From Streptomyces sp. NBC_01235 (lineage in GTDB: Bacteria; Actinomycetota; Actinomycetes; Streptomycetales; Streptomycetaceae), in assembly GCF_035989285.1 (NCBI RefSeq), contig NZ_CP108513.1:1860001-1924000 (forward strand): a stretch of DNA of 64,000 nt, written 5' to 3'. This document shows positions 42,931 to 51,032 of the stretch, in pieces; within the stretch, counting starts at the first letter, position 1; each line of letters begins with the position of its first letter. A program made the translations under genes and the position numbers. The notes under the pieces were generated by a model. The model was not told where the DNA came from. It saw nothing but the letters and a program-made list of their open reading frames with translations, and did not search any database.

Positions 42931-43236
42931 ATGGTGCCCGAACTGCCGCCGCTGCCCGCGTTGACGCGCGCCGAGGCCGAGCTGATCGACGGCTACCTCG
43001 ACGTGGTCGACCTGCTCGGCCGCATCAACCCCGCCCACCACGGCGACACATACCGCGGGCTGCGCGCCGCCCAGGCGCTGGTGGGCAAGGCGACCGCGCT
43101 GCGTGACGCGCTGACGCTGATGCACCAGAGGGGCGAGAACGAACTGCACGCGCCGACGCTCGCGCGGGCGCTGCGCGTCCTCGACGGGGAGCGCCGCACG
43201 GCGCGCGTCACGGTGCCTCCGCTCTCCGACAGTTGA
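42931..43236 (+). CDS. Small conserved hypothetical protein after clpP
   Basis: A 101-residue protein with GGGAGGTGAGCC before its ATG, 7 bases after the clpP stop, so co-transcribed. It is helical: LTRAEAELIDGYLDVVDLLG, INPAHHGDTYRGLRAAQALV, ATALRDALTLMHQRGENELH. No domain recognised. Position makes a partner or adaptor of the ClpP paralogue conceivable, but nothing in the sequence shows it. Confidence 0.65.
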   Translation: MVPELPPLPALTRAEAELIDGYLDVVDLLGRINPAHHGDTYRGLRAAQALVGKATALRDALTLMHQRGENELHAPTLARALRVLDGERRTARVTVPPLSDS

Positions 43237-43581
43237 GGCGACCCGCCTGCGGCCGGACGGCCCGCGCCCCGAGCGTGCCGTCCGGGCCGGAGTTGAAACG
43301 GACCAGACGAGGGACCCCCGTTCGGCGTAGCGTGCGCTGTCTTCCCGGGCCGGTAAAAGTTGCGCAAATGGGCGCCCTTCGGGCGGAACGCAGGGCTCCA
43401 CCGCTGGTCCGGGGCCCTTTGGCTGCCTTGACACCTGATCCACCATCAGGGTGTCCACCCGAACGGGTGAGTGGTGAGTAACCCCACAAATCCCCGGTTC
43501 CATTGGGATTTTCGGACATCCGTGAGCCAAGATCCCTGACTGACGACAAGCCCCCGCCACAAGCGGCGGGGCGGTCCGGGC
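43237..43581 (+). other. Gene-free leader and promoter region before the riboswitch
   Basis: About 345 bases without a credible gene. TTGACA at 43428-43433 is a candidate -35 box and overlaps a near-palindrome (ACACCTGAT...ATCAGGGTGT). A hairpin CCCCGCC-N6-GGCGGGG lies at 43552-43571 just ahead of the riboswitch. Confidence 0.4.
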
Positions 43582-43765
43582 GGACGCCGAGTCCTGCCGC
43601 CTCCCGGATGACCGGTCGACAGAAGTGCATCGGCAGGAGTGGAGGACCCAAGCACGACGGGTCGCCGGAACGGTCACGCCATGACCGGGCCGAGCAGCCC
43701 TTGGGGTGAAGCCGCGTCAGCGGCCGGGCAACTTCGCCAGCCCGAATCCGACAGGTCATCCTTCA
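43582..43765 (+). promoter_or_regulatory. Cyclic di-AMP (ydaO-yuaA) riboswitch
   Basis: The leader of the NlpC/P60 gene carries the conserved blocks of this riboswitch in order: GAGTCCTGCCG pairing with CGGCAGGAGT, GGAGGACCCAAG, TTGGGGTGAAGCCG, CCGGGCAACTTCGCC and finally AGCCCGAATCCGACAGGTCA. It ends about 25 bases before the start codon. In streptomycetes this RNA controls cell-wall hydrolases and lowers their expression when c-di-AMP is high (known for the family; not tested here). Confidence 0.85.
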
Positions 43766-43789
43766 CAGGCGGCTGACGAAGGGTTGCGC

Positions 43790-44263
43790 ATGACTGCGCT
43801 CAATCGTGTCCCGTCGCTCATGGTCCGGGCCGGTACGGCCTCGGCCTTCGCCATCGCCGCCGTGGGCGGCTCGGTCGTGGTCCCCGGGCTGGCCCCCGAC
43901 GCCGCGGCCGCCACACCGGCGACGAAGGCGCTCCAGATCGCGGCGTCCAAGAAGGGCGCTCCGTACAAGTACGGGGCCACCGGGCCGAAGAGGTTCGACT
44001 GCTCCGGGCTCACGCTGTACTCGTACAAGAAGGCGGGCAAGAGCCTGCCCCGGACGGCGGCCCAGCAGTACAACAAGACGAAGCACATCTCGGCGTCGAG
44101 CCGCAAGGCGGGCGACCTGGTGTTCTTCCACTCGGGTTCGAACGTGTACCACGTCGGGATCTACGCGGGTAACGGCAAGATCTGGCACTCGCCGAAGACC
44201 GGGGACGTGGTGAAGCTGCAGAAGATCTGGACCAAGAGCGTCTGGTACGGCCGGGTCCGCTGA
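43790..44263 (+). CDS. Secreted NlpC/P60 peptidoglycan hydrolase
   Basis: A 157-residue protein. The signal peptide covers about residues 1-40 (LMVRAGTASAFAIAAVGGSV, then AAAA). The NlpC/P60 domain follows: catalytic Cys in RFDCSGLTLYSYKKAG, His in VYHVGIYAGNGKIWHSP. RKAGDLVFFHSGSN is the conserved GDL segment. It cuts stem-peptide bonds in the cell wall. Control by the c-di-AMP riboswitch just upstream links it to wall stress, osmotic state or spore germination. It ends in a 19-bp hairpin. Confidence 0.92.
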   Translation: MTALNRVPSLMVRAGTASAFAIAAVGGSVVVPGLAPDAAAATPATKALQIAASKKGAPYKYGATGPKRFDCSGLTLYSYKKAGKSLPRTAAQQYNKTKHISASSRKAGDLVFFHSGSNVYHVGIYAGNGKIWHSPKTGDVVKLQKIWTKSVWYGRVR

Positions 44264-44267
44264 GCCT

Positions 44268-44312
44268 CCCGGGGCGGTGACGGCGCCCCTGGCGCGCCGT
44301 CACCGCCCCGGG
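44268..44312. terminator. Long hairpin between NlpC/P60 and RsbW-like genes
   Basis: Two 19-base arms (44268-44286 and 44294-44312) are perfectly complementary around a 7-base loop. The right arm covers the last codons of the converging gene, so one hairpin ends both transcripts. Confidence 0.85.
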
Positions 44313-44782
44313 GCCTCGCCCTCCGCCGGAGCCGCCAGGGCTCCGGCCACCGGCTCCGCAGCCGGGACGGTCCACGGAAGTTCCACGGTGACCGTCTTGC
44401 CACCCTCCCGCGTGGGCCGCACTCTGAGCTTGCCGCCACGTTCGGCGGTCAGCCAGCGAATGATCACCATGCCTCGGCCGTTGTCCTGCTGGACGGCGGC
44501 CGGCAGTCGTTTGGGGAAGCGTGGGTGGCTGTCGGTGACGCCGATGCGCAAGTGCTCGTCACGGTCGAGGACGAGGTCCACCGTGAAGGTGGGCGACTGC
44601 CCGAAGGTGTGCTGTACGGCGTTGGTGGCGAGTTCTGAGACGATCAGCCGAACGGCGTCGGCCGCCTCCGTGTCCGCCGCCAGACCCCACTCCCCGAGGG
44701 TCACGGCCACGAAGCCGCGGGCCGTGGAGACCGAGGCGGGATCGCTCGGCAGAGTGACGGATGCTTCCAGGTGATCTGCCAT
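44300..44782 (-). CDS. RsbW-like ATP-binding regulator (anti-sigma kinase type)
   Basis: A 160-residue single-domain HATPase protein: RLIVSELATNAVQHTFG is the N-box, LRIGVTDSHPRFPKRL the G1 region, and NGRGMVIIRWLTAERGG the G2 box. Proteins of this type either phosphorylate anti-anti-sigma factors or act as small regulators next to WhiJ-type genes in streptomycetes. It diverges from the WhiJ-like gene across an AT-rich palindrome, completing the usual three-gene group. Confidence 0.85.
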   Translation of the reverse strand: MADHLEASVTLPSDPASVSTARGFVAVTLGEWGLAADTEAADAVRLIVSELATNAVQHTFGQSPTFTVDLVLDRDEHLRIGVTDSHPRFPKRLPAAVQQDNGRGMVIIRWLTAERGGKLRVRPTREGGKTVTVELPWTVPAAEPVAGALAAPAEGEAPGR

Positions 44783-44908
44783 GGCGACGTCGTCCCTTTC
44801 CCACGGGACCGAGGTCCGACACGGTGCGTGTGGTTCGAGTACGGTCCCGGACTGGTGCTTCTTCGCCAGACTGCCATTGCCGCACCGGTCACGAGTGGCG
44901 ATCCACCA

Positions 44909-44924
44909 AGATATGCATATATCT
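44909..44924. promoter_or_regulatory. AT-rich palindrome between RsbW-like and WhiJ-like genes
   Basis: AGATAT-GCAT-ATATCT is a perfect inverted repeat and the most AT-rich spot in this region. It lies 72 bases upstream of the WhiJ-like start and is a good candidate site for that helix-turn-helix protein. Confidence 0.55.
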
Positions 44925-44995
44925 GTCGCTCAATGCGGTGAACTCTGCCATGGCAGAGCGTATTCGGACGGCCCGTAAGGAGTAAGGAGGAGCCC

Positions 44996-45856
44996 ATGCA
45001 ACACGGTCCCGCGGTGCGCCGCCGGAAGCTGGGCGCCGAACTGCGCACTCTGCGCGCCCGGGCGGGCCTCACCAGTGGCGAGGCGGCCCGGCTCGTGGGC
45101 TGGCACCAGTCCAAGGTGAGCCGCATCGAGACCGGCACCAGTGGGTCAAAACCGGCCGATGTGCGTTTACTCCTGGACGCCTACGGGGTGGCCGATCCGC
45201 AGCTGCGGGAGCTGATGCTGGCGCTGGCCGGCGCCGAGGAAAGCGGCGGTCGGGACCACTGGTGGCACGCCTACCGCGGGGTGCTGCCGCCCACCTACCG
45301 GGACTTCATCAGCCTGGAGTCCCAGGCGAGCGCGATGCGCACACTGGAGACGAGTGTGGTACCGGGCCTGTTGCAGACACCCGAGTACGCACGCGCGGTG
45401 ACCAGCGCCGCGGTGGAGGGCGTCGACGAGGAGCAGCTCGACGCCCTGGTGGAGGTGCGGCTGGCCCGACAGGACGTGCTGCGCGCGCGACCGCCGCTGG
45501 AGCTGAGCGCGGTGCTGGACGAGGCGGTGCTGCGGCGGGAGGTGGGCGGACCCGAGGTGATGGCGCGTCAGCTCGGTCGGCTCGTGGAGGCCGCCCGGCT
45601 GCCCCAAGTGAGCCTCCAGGTCCTGCCGTTCGCCGCCGGGGCGCATATCGGCGTAACCGGCCCTTTCGTTATATTCTCATTTTCGCGCACTTCTGATCTG
45701 GATGTGGTTGTTCTCGACCACTTGACGAGTAGCCTCTATCTCGAACGGAAAGAAGACCTCCAGGCCTACACCGAGGCCTTCAATGCCCTTCGGGCGCACG
45801 CCCTTTCGCCCGGGGACTCATCGGATTACATCGCCGCGATAGCCGACGGCGCGTAA
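44996..45856 (+). CDS. WhiJ-like helix-turn-helix protein with DUF5753 domain, TTA codon
   Basis: A 286-residue regulator with AAGGAGTAAGGAGGAG before its ATG. An XRE helix-turn-helix (residues 10-65: LRTLRARAGLTSGEAARLVG) is followed by DUF5753 (LETSVVPGLLQTPEYARAV through GPFVIFSFSRTSDLDVVVLD). Codon 58 is TTA (45167-45169), read by the bldA tRNA in streptomycetes, so full-length protein should appear late, during differentiation. Codons around 45660-45720 are also unusually AT-rich. The DUF397 partner follows 9 bases after the stop. Confidence 0.9.
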   Translation: MQHGPAVRRRKLGAELRTLRARAGLTSGEAARLVGWHQSKVSRIETGTSGSKPADVRLLLDAYGVADPQLRELMLALAGAEESGGRDHWWHAYRGVLPPTYRDFISLESQASAMRTLETSVVPGLLQTPEYARAVTSAAVEGVDEEQLDALVEVRLARQDVLRARPPLELSAVLDEAVLRREVGGPEVMARQLGRLVEAARLPQVSLQVLPFAAGAHIGVTGPFVIFSFSRTSDLDVVVLDHLTSSLYLERKEDLQAYTEAFNALRAHALSPGDSSDYIAAIADGA

Positions 45857-45865
45857 GGAGGCACC

Positions 45866-46099
45866 ATGTCCGCACTACCGCGGAACGTACCTTCCAGTAC
45901 CGATCCCGACGATCTCCCGGAAGCGCGGTGGCTGCGCAGCAGCTACAGCACGGGAGCGAACAACTGCGTCGAGACGGCCCGGCCGGCCTCCGGCCCCTGG
46001 TCCGGCCTGCTCGCCGTACGCGACTCCAAGGACCCGGCCGGACCCGCCCTGCTCTTCTCCCCCGAGAGCTGGACGGGCTTCACGGCCGCGTTCCGCTGA
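45866..46099 (+). CDS. DUF397 protein
   Basis: A 77-residue protein with AAGGAGGCACC before its ATG. WLRSSYSTGANNCVETA and VRDSKDPAGPALLFSPESWTGF are the DUF397 signature. DUF397 proteins bind and modulate the XRE-DUF5753 protein encoded next to them, in an arrangement resembling toxin-antitoxin control. It is co-transcribed with the WhiJ-like gene. Confidence 0.92.
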   Translation: MSALPRNVPSSTDPDDLPEARWLRSSYSTGANNCVETARPASGPWSGLLAVRDSKDPAGPALLFSPESWTGFTAAFR

Positions 46100-46171
46100 G
46101 CACACCGCAGTACACACCGCAGCAGTCGGCAAGCGGTGCTCAGCGGCGACCCACGGCCGTGTCACGCCGAC

Positions 46172-47299
46172 TCATGGTCGTGTCTCGTCGATCACCCGTA
46201 CAGCGCGTTCCAGCTCGGCCCCGGAGAGGTCCGCTCGGGCGGTCAGCCTGAGGCGTGAGATGCCGTCGGGCACGGAGGGAGGACGGAAACAGCCCACGGC
46301 CAGGCCTGCCGACCGGCAGTCCGCCGCCCATCGCACGGCCTCCTCCGGGGACGGCGCACGCACGGAGACGACCGCGGCGTCCGGACGCACCGCTTCCAGA
46401 CCCGCGGCCGTCAGCCTGGAGTACAGCTCGCCCGCCACCGCACGCGCGCGTGCCGCGCGCTGCGGCTCCCCGCGCAGCAGCCTGAGGGCGGCCAGCGCCG
46501 CACCCGCCGCCGCCGGGGCCAGGCCCGTGTCGAAGATGAACGTGCGGGCCGCGTTCACCAGATGGTCGATCACGCGCGCGGGGCCCAGGACGGCTCCGCC
46601 CTGGCTGCCGAGCGACTTCGACAGCGTGACCGTGACGACGACGTCGTCGGCGCCCGCGAGACCCGCCGCGTACGGGGCGCCCCGGCCGCCGTCCCCGAGC
46701 ACGCCGAGGCCGTGGGCGTCGTCGACGACCAGTCCGGCGCCGTGCTCCCGGCAGGCGGCCGCCAGGGCGGCCAGCGGGGCGGCGTCGCCGTCGACGGAGA
46801 AGACCGTGTCGGAGACGGCCACGGCCGGGCCCTGGTGCGTGCCGAGCGCCTTGCGCACGGCGTCCGGGTCGGCGTGCCCGACGACCTGGGTGGTGCCGCG
46901 GGCCAGCCGGCAGCCGTCGATGAGCGAGGCGTGGTTGCCCGCGTCGGAGACGATCAGCGAGCCGTGCGGGGCCAGCGCGGTGACGGCGGCGAGATTGGCC
47001 GCGTACCCGGAGGAGAAGACGAGGGCCGCCTCGAACCCGCAGTGCTCCGCGAGCTCCCGCTCCAGCTCACCGTGCAGCTCGGTGGTGCCGGTCACGAGCC
47101 GGGAGCCGGTCGCGCCCCCGCCCCAGGTCGTGGCGGCCGCCGCGGCGCCCGCCACGACCTCGGGGTGCCGGGCCAGGCCCAGGTAGTCGTTGCTCGCGAG
47201 ATCGAGGAGCGGCGAGTCGGCCGGGCGGGGCCGCAGTGTCCGTACGAGTCCGGCCCGGCGGCGCAGCTCCGCCTGCTCGTCGATCCAGCCGAACGCCAT
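46172..47299 (-). CDS. bioF: 8-amino-7-oxononanoate synthase (BioF)
   Basis: A 375-residue PLP enzyme. LLDLASNDYLGLARHPEV, HGELERELAEHCGFEAALVF, DDAHGLGVLGDGGRGAP (PLP Asp) and VTVTLSKSLGSQGGAVLG with the Schiff-base lysine are all present. It joins pimeloyl thioester and alanine in biotin synthesis. It is divergent from bioBAD, with two palindromes in the 148-base gap. Confidence 0.92.
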   Translation of the reverse strand: MAFGWIDEQAELRRRAGLVRTLRPRPADSPLLDLASNDYLGLARHPEVVAGAAAAATTWGGGATGSRLVTGTTELHGELERELAEHCGFEAALVFSSGYAANLAAVTALAPHGSLIVSDAGNHASLIDGCRLARGTTQVVGHADPDAVRKALGTHQGPAVAVSDTVFSVDGDAAPLAALAAACREHGAGLVVDDAHGLGVLGDGGRGAPYAAGLAGADDVVVTVTLSKSLGSQGGAVLGPARVIDHLVNAARTFIFDTGLAPAAAGAALAALRLLRGEPQRAARARAVAGELYSRLTAAGLEAVRPDAAVVSVRAPSPEEAVRWAADCRSAGLAVGCFRPPSVPDGISRLRLTARADLSGAELERAVRVIDETRP

Positions 47300-47320
47300 G
47301 GGTCCTCCGGGGCTTTTGTA

Positions 47321-47378
47321 GGTAGCGGACAGACACTAGCGGCAGCAGTCGCTACCCACGGTGTGGCAATACCCACAC
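47321..47378. promoter_or_regulatory. Palindromes in the bioF-bioB divergent promoter
   Basis: GGTAGCG (47321-47327) pairs with CGCTACC (47350-47356), and GTGTGG-CAATAC-CCACAC (47361-47378) is a perfect 6-bp inverted repeat. Either could bind a biotin repressor controlling both directions. Confidence 0.45.
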
Positions 47379-47447
47379 GTCGAACCGGGTGTGTTGTGCG
47401 ATCCCTACCTTGGCCCGAAGCGGGTGCGTAGGACAGGATCGGCTCTC

Positions 47448-48656
47448 ATGGACCTGCTGAACACGCTGGTGGACAAGGGGCTTCGGCGCGAGCTGCCGAC
47501 CCGCGAGGAAGCTCTGGCCGTCCTCGCCACTTCCGACGACGACGTGCTGGACGTGGTGGCCGCGGCCGGAAAGGTGCGCCGGCACTGGTTCGGGCGACGG
47601 GTGAAACTCAACTACCTCGTCAACCTGAAGTCGGGGCTGTGCCCCGAGGACTGCTCCTACTGCTCCCAGCGCCTCGGCTCCACCGCCGGGATCCTCAAGT
47701 ACACCTGGCTCAAGCCGGACGAGGCCTCCCAGGCCGCCGCGGCGGGGCTCGCCGGCGGGGCCAAGCGGGTCTGCCTGGTGGCGTCCGGGCGCGGTCCGAC
47801 GGACCGGGACGTCGACCGGGTCTCCGAGACCATCAGGGCGATCAAGGACGGGAACGAGGGCGTCGAGGTGTGCGCCTGTCTGGGCCTGCTCTCCGACGGC
47901 CAGGCCGAGCGGCTGCGCGAGGCGGGCGCGGACGCCTACAACCACAACCTGAACACGTCCGAGTCGACGTACGGGGAGATCACGACCACGCACACGTACG
48001 CCGACCGGGTGGACACGGTGCAGAAGGCGCACGCGGCCGGCCTGTCGGCGTGCTCGGGTCTGATCGCCGGCATGGGCGAGACGGACGAGGACCTCGTCGA
48101 CGTGGTCTTCTCGCTGCGCGCGCTGGACCCCGACTCGGTGCCGGTCAACTTCCTCATCCCGGTCGAGGGCACCCCGCTGGCCAAGGAGTGGAACCTCACC
48201 CCGCAGCGCTGTCTGCGGATCCTGGCGATGGTCCGGTTCGTCTGCCCGGACGCCGAGGTACGCATCGCGGGCGGCCGCGAGGTCCACCTCCGAACGCTCC
48301 AGCCGCTCGCCCTGCACCTGGCCAACTCGATCTTCCTCGGCGACTACCTCACGACCGAGGGCCAGGCAGGCAAGGCCGACCTGGAGATGATCGCGGACGC
48401 CGGGTTCGAGGTGGAGGGCGCGGGCGAGATCACGCTGCCGGAGCATCGGGTGACGGCGGGCGGGGGCTGCGGGTCCCCTGAGGGCGCCGGCGGTTGCGGC
48501 TCGCACGAGAGCGCGGGCTGCGGGTCCCACGAGGGGGGTGGCGTGTGCGGCACCGCGTCCGCCGCGGCTGCCGCGCTCGCGGACAACGAGCCCCGTACGG
48601 ACCTGGTCGCGGTGCGCCGCCGTGGCGCCGGCACCGACCTCGCGCCCAATGCCTGA
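47448..48656 (+). CDS. bioB: Biotin synthase (BioB) with Cys/His-rich repeated tail
   Basis: A 402-residue radical-SAM enzyme starting at ATG 47448. [13 protein letters not shown] carries the CxxxCxxC [4Fe-4S] cluster; [30 protein letters not shown] and [10 protein letters not shown] are BioB blocks. It inserts sulfur into dethiobiotin. After the normal end ([11 protein letters not shown]) there is an extra tail of about 70 residues with repeated CGSPE, CGSHE and CGSHE units and a final CGT (residues about 338-372). bioA starts 8 bases before its stop. Confidence 0.93.
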   Translation: MDLLNTLVDKGLRRELPTREEALAVLATSDDDVLDVVAAAGKVRRHWFGRRVKLNYLVNLKSGLCPEDCSYCSQRLGSTAGILKYTWLKPDEASQAAAAGLAGGAKRVCLVASGRGPTDRDVDRVSETIRAIKDGNEGVEVCACLGLLSDGQAERLREAGADAYNHNLNTSESTYGEITTTHTYADRVDTVQKAHAAGLSACSGLIAGMGETDEDLVDVVFSLRALDPDSVPVNFLIPVEGTPLAKEWNLTPQRCLRILAMVRFVCPDAEVRIAGGREVHLRTLQPLALHLANSIFLGDYLTTEGQAGKADLEMIADAGFEVEGAGEITLPEHRVTAGGGCGSPEGAGGCGSHESAGCGSHEGGGVCGTASAAAAALADNEPRTDLVAVRRRGAGTDLAPNA

Positions 48657-49929
48657 GCTGCCCGTCCCCGAACTCCTGGAGCTGGATCGGCGGCACGTCT
48701 GGCATCCGTACGGTCCGATGCCGGGCCGGGTGGACCCGCTCGTCGTGGAGTCGGCGAGCGGGGTGCGGCTGCGCATGGCGGACGGCTCGGGTGAGCTGGT
48801 CGACGGCATGTCGTCCTGGTGGTCGGCGATCCACGGCTACAACCACCCGGTGCTGAACGAGGCGGCACGCGAGCAGCTCGGGCGGATGAGCCATGTGATG
48901 TTCGGCGGGCTCACGCACGAGCCCGCCGTACGGCTGGCGAAGCTCCTTGTCGACATGTCGCCCGATGGTCTCGAGCATGTCTTCCTCGCCGACTCCGGCT
49001 CGGTGTCGGTCGAGGTCGCGGTGAAGATGTGCCTGCAGTACTGGCGTTCGCTGGGCCGCCCGGGCAAGCAGCGGCTGCTGACCTGGCGCGGGGGCTATCA
49101 CGGCGACACCTGGCAGCCGATGTCGGTGTGCGACCCCGAGGGCGGGATGCACGAGCTGTGGACCGGCGTACTGCCCCGGCAGGTGTTCGTGGATCCGCCT
49201 CCGGTGCAGTACGAGGAGGCGTACGCCGCTCAGTTGCGCGCAGCGATCGAGCGGCACGCGCACGAACTGGCCGCGGTGATCGTGGAGCCGGTGGTGCAGG
49301 GCGCGGGCGGAATGCGGTTCCACTCCCCCGCGTATCTGCGGGTGCTGCGCGAGGCGTGCGACGCGCACGACGTGCTGCTGGTGTTCGACGAGATCGCGAC
49401 CGGGTTCGGGCGCACGGGCGCGCTGTTCGCCTCCGGCCACGCGGCGGTGACGCCGGACGTGATGTGCGTGGGCAAGGCGCTGACCGGGGGCTATATGACG
49501 ATGGCGGCGACCCTGTGCACGTCCCGGGTGGCCGACGGGATCTCGCGGGGCGAGGTGCCGGTGCTGGCTCACGGACCCACGTTCATGGGCAACCCGCTCG
49601 CCGCGGCCGTCGCCTGCGCCTCGATCGAGCTGCTGCTCGGGCAGGACTGGCTCGCCGAGGTCAAGCGGCTCGAGGCGGGGTTGCGCGACGGGCTGGCGCC
49701 GGCTGCCGGGATCCCCGGTGTGCGGGACGTCCGCGTCCTCGGCGCCATCGGGGTCGTCCAGCTCGACCACGCGGTGGACATGAAGGCCGCCACGGCGGCG
49801 GCCGTGCGGGAGGGCGTCTGGCTGCGGCCGTTCCGCGATCTGGTCTACACGATGCCGCCGTACGTCACCGGTGACGTGGACGTGGAACGGATCGCGCGCG
49901 CGGTGTGCGCCGCGGCGCGGGAGGGATGA
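48649..49929 (+). CDS. bioA: Adenosylmethionine-8-amino-7-oxononanoate aminotransferase (BioA)
   Basis: A 426-residue class III aminotransferase. [14 protein letters not shown] at the N-terminus and [16 protein letters not shown] are typical Bio[42 protein letters not shown] and [14 protein letters not shown] (PLP lysine) follow. It makes 7,8-diaminononanoate using S-adenosylmethionine. It overlaps bioB by 8 bases and bioD by 4 (ATGA). Confidence 0.93.
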   Translation: MPELPVPELLELDRRHVWHPYGPMPGRVDPLVVESASGVRLRMADGSGELVDGMSSWWSAIHGYNHPVLNEAAREQLGRMSHVMFGGLTHEPAVRLAKLLVDMSPDGLEHVFLADSGSVSVEVAVKMCLQYWRSLGRPGKQRLLTWRGGYHGDTWQPMSVCDPEGGMHELWTGVLPRQVFVDPPPVQYEEAYAAQLRAAIERHAHELAAVIVEPVVQGAGGMRFHSPAYLRVLREACDAHDVLLVFDEIATGFGRTGALFASGHAAVTPDVMCVGKALTGGYMTMAATLCTSRVADGISRGEVPVLAHGPTFMGNPLAAAVACASIELLLGQDWLAEVKRLEAGLRDGLAPAAGIPGVRDVRVLGAIGVVQLDHAVDMKAATAAAVREGVWLRPFRDLVYTMPPYVTGDVDVERIARAVCAAAREG

Positions 49930-50711
49930 GCATGCCGATCCTGGTGATCACGGGGACGGGCACGGAGGTCGGCAAGACCGTCACGACGGCCGCGGTCGCC
50001 GCGTCGGCGCTGGCGGCGGGGCGCTCGGTGGCCGTGCTGAAGGCCGCGCAGACCGGCGTACGGCCGGACGAGCCCGGGGACGCCGACGAGGTCGCGCGGC
50101 TCGCGGGCACGCTCACGACGGCCGAACTCGCCCGCTACCCGGAGCCGCTGGCCCCGGCGACGGCGGCGCGCCGCGCGGGCCTGGCGCCGGTGCGGCCGTA
50201 CGAGGTGGTCGAAGCGGCCCAGAAACTGGCGGCGGACCACGACCTGGTGCTCGTCGAGGGCGCGGGCGGTCTGCTCGTGCGGTTCGACGAGGCGGGCGGG
50301 ACACTGGCCGACGCCGCTCAGTCGCTGCGGGCGCCGGTGCTGGTGGTGGCCTCGGCGGGGCTCGGCACTCTGAACACGACGGAACTGACGGCCCGTGAAC
50401 TGCGGTCACGGGGTGTGGAGTTGCTCGGCGTCGTCATCGGCAGCTGGCCCGACTCCCCCGACCTGGCGTCCCGTTGCAATGTCGCGGACCTGCCGGAGGT
50501 GGCCGGAGCGCCACTGCTGGGGGCACTGCCCTCGGGGGCGGGCGCGCTCGTTCCCGCCGACTTCCGTACGGCGGCGCCCGGTTGGCTCGCGCCACGACTG
50601 GACGGGACGTGGGAGGCGGAGGCGTTTCGGCAGAGGACCGGTTCGGGCGACCGAGAGCCGTCCGGCGGAGCAGGCCGGAGGACGGCCGCGGTGCCGAATC
50701 AGCTCGGATGA
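49926..50711 (+). CDS. bioD: Dethiobiotin synthetase (BioD)
   Basis: A 261-residue P-loop enzyme: [28 protein letters not shown] and [16 protein letters not shown] are diagnostic. It closes the ureido ring of dethiobiotin with ATP and CO2. The start overlaps the bioA stop. The last 30 residues or so ([18 protein letters not shown]) are unlike other BioD ends and run into the repeat DNA that follows, so the natural C-terminus may have been replaced by read-through into repeated sequence. Confidence 0.9.
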   Translation: MSMPILVITGTGTEVGKTVTTAAVAASALAAGRSVAVLKAAQTGVRPDEPGDADEVARLAGTLTTAELARYPEPLAPATAARRAGLAPVRPYEVVEAAQKLAADHDLVLVEGAGGLLVRFDEAGGTLADAAQSLRAPVLVVASAGLGTLNTTELTARELRSRGVELLGVVIGSWPDSPDLASRCNVADLPEVAGAPLLGALPSGAGALVPADFRTAAPGWLAPRLDGTWEAEAFRQRTGSGDREPSGGAGRRTAAVPNQLG

Positions 50712-50740
50712 GCGAGGCCGGGCGCCCACAGCCGCAAGAC

Positions 50741-51028
50741 GGAGAAGAGAGTCGACCCGGCGAGGCCCCCCTCCGGGAGAGCGCCCCCGGCCCCGCTGCC
50801 GGCGGCCGACGCGCCTCCGACATGCTCCGCCGGACACGCCCAGGTCCCTTCCGACGGAGCAAGTCCAAGGAAAGCAACGGCACGCAACGGCACACTTAAG
50901 CGGGACCTGACGCACCCACCTGCACGACGGAGAAAGGCTTCGACCCGGTGAGGCCCCCTCCGGGAGAACGCGCCCGGCCCCGCTGCCGGCGGCCGGCGGC
51001 CGGCGCACCTCCGGCATGCTCCGCCGGA
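50741..51028. repeat. Direct repeat in the bioD-luxR gap
   Basis: A unit of about 95 bases at 50741-50834 recurs at 50929-51028 (offset 188). Shared blocks include CGACCCGG, GAGGCCCC, CTCCGGGAGA and CATGCTCCGCCGGA. The 320-base gap holds no convincing gene. Confidence 0.7.
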
Positions 51029-51032
51029 GGCC

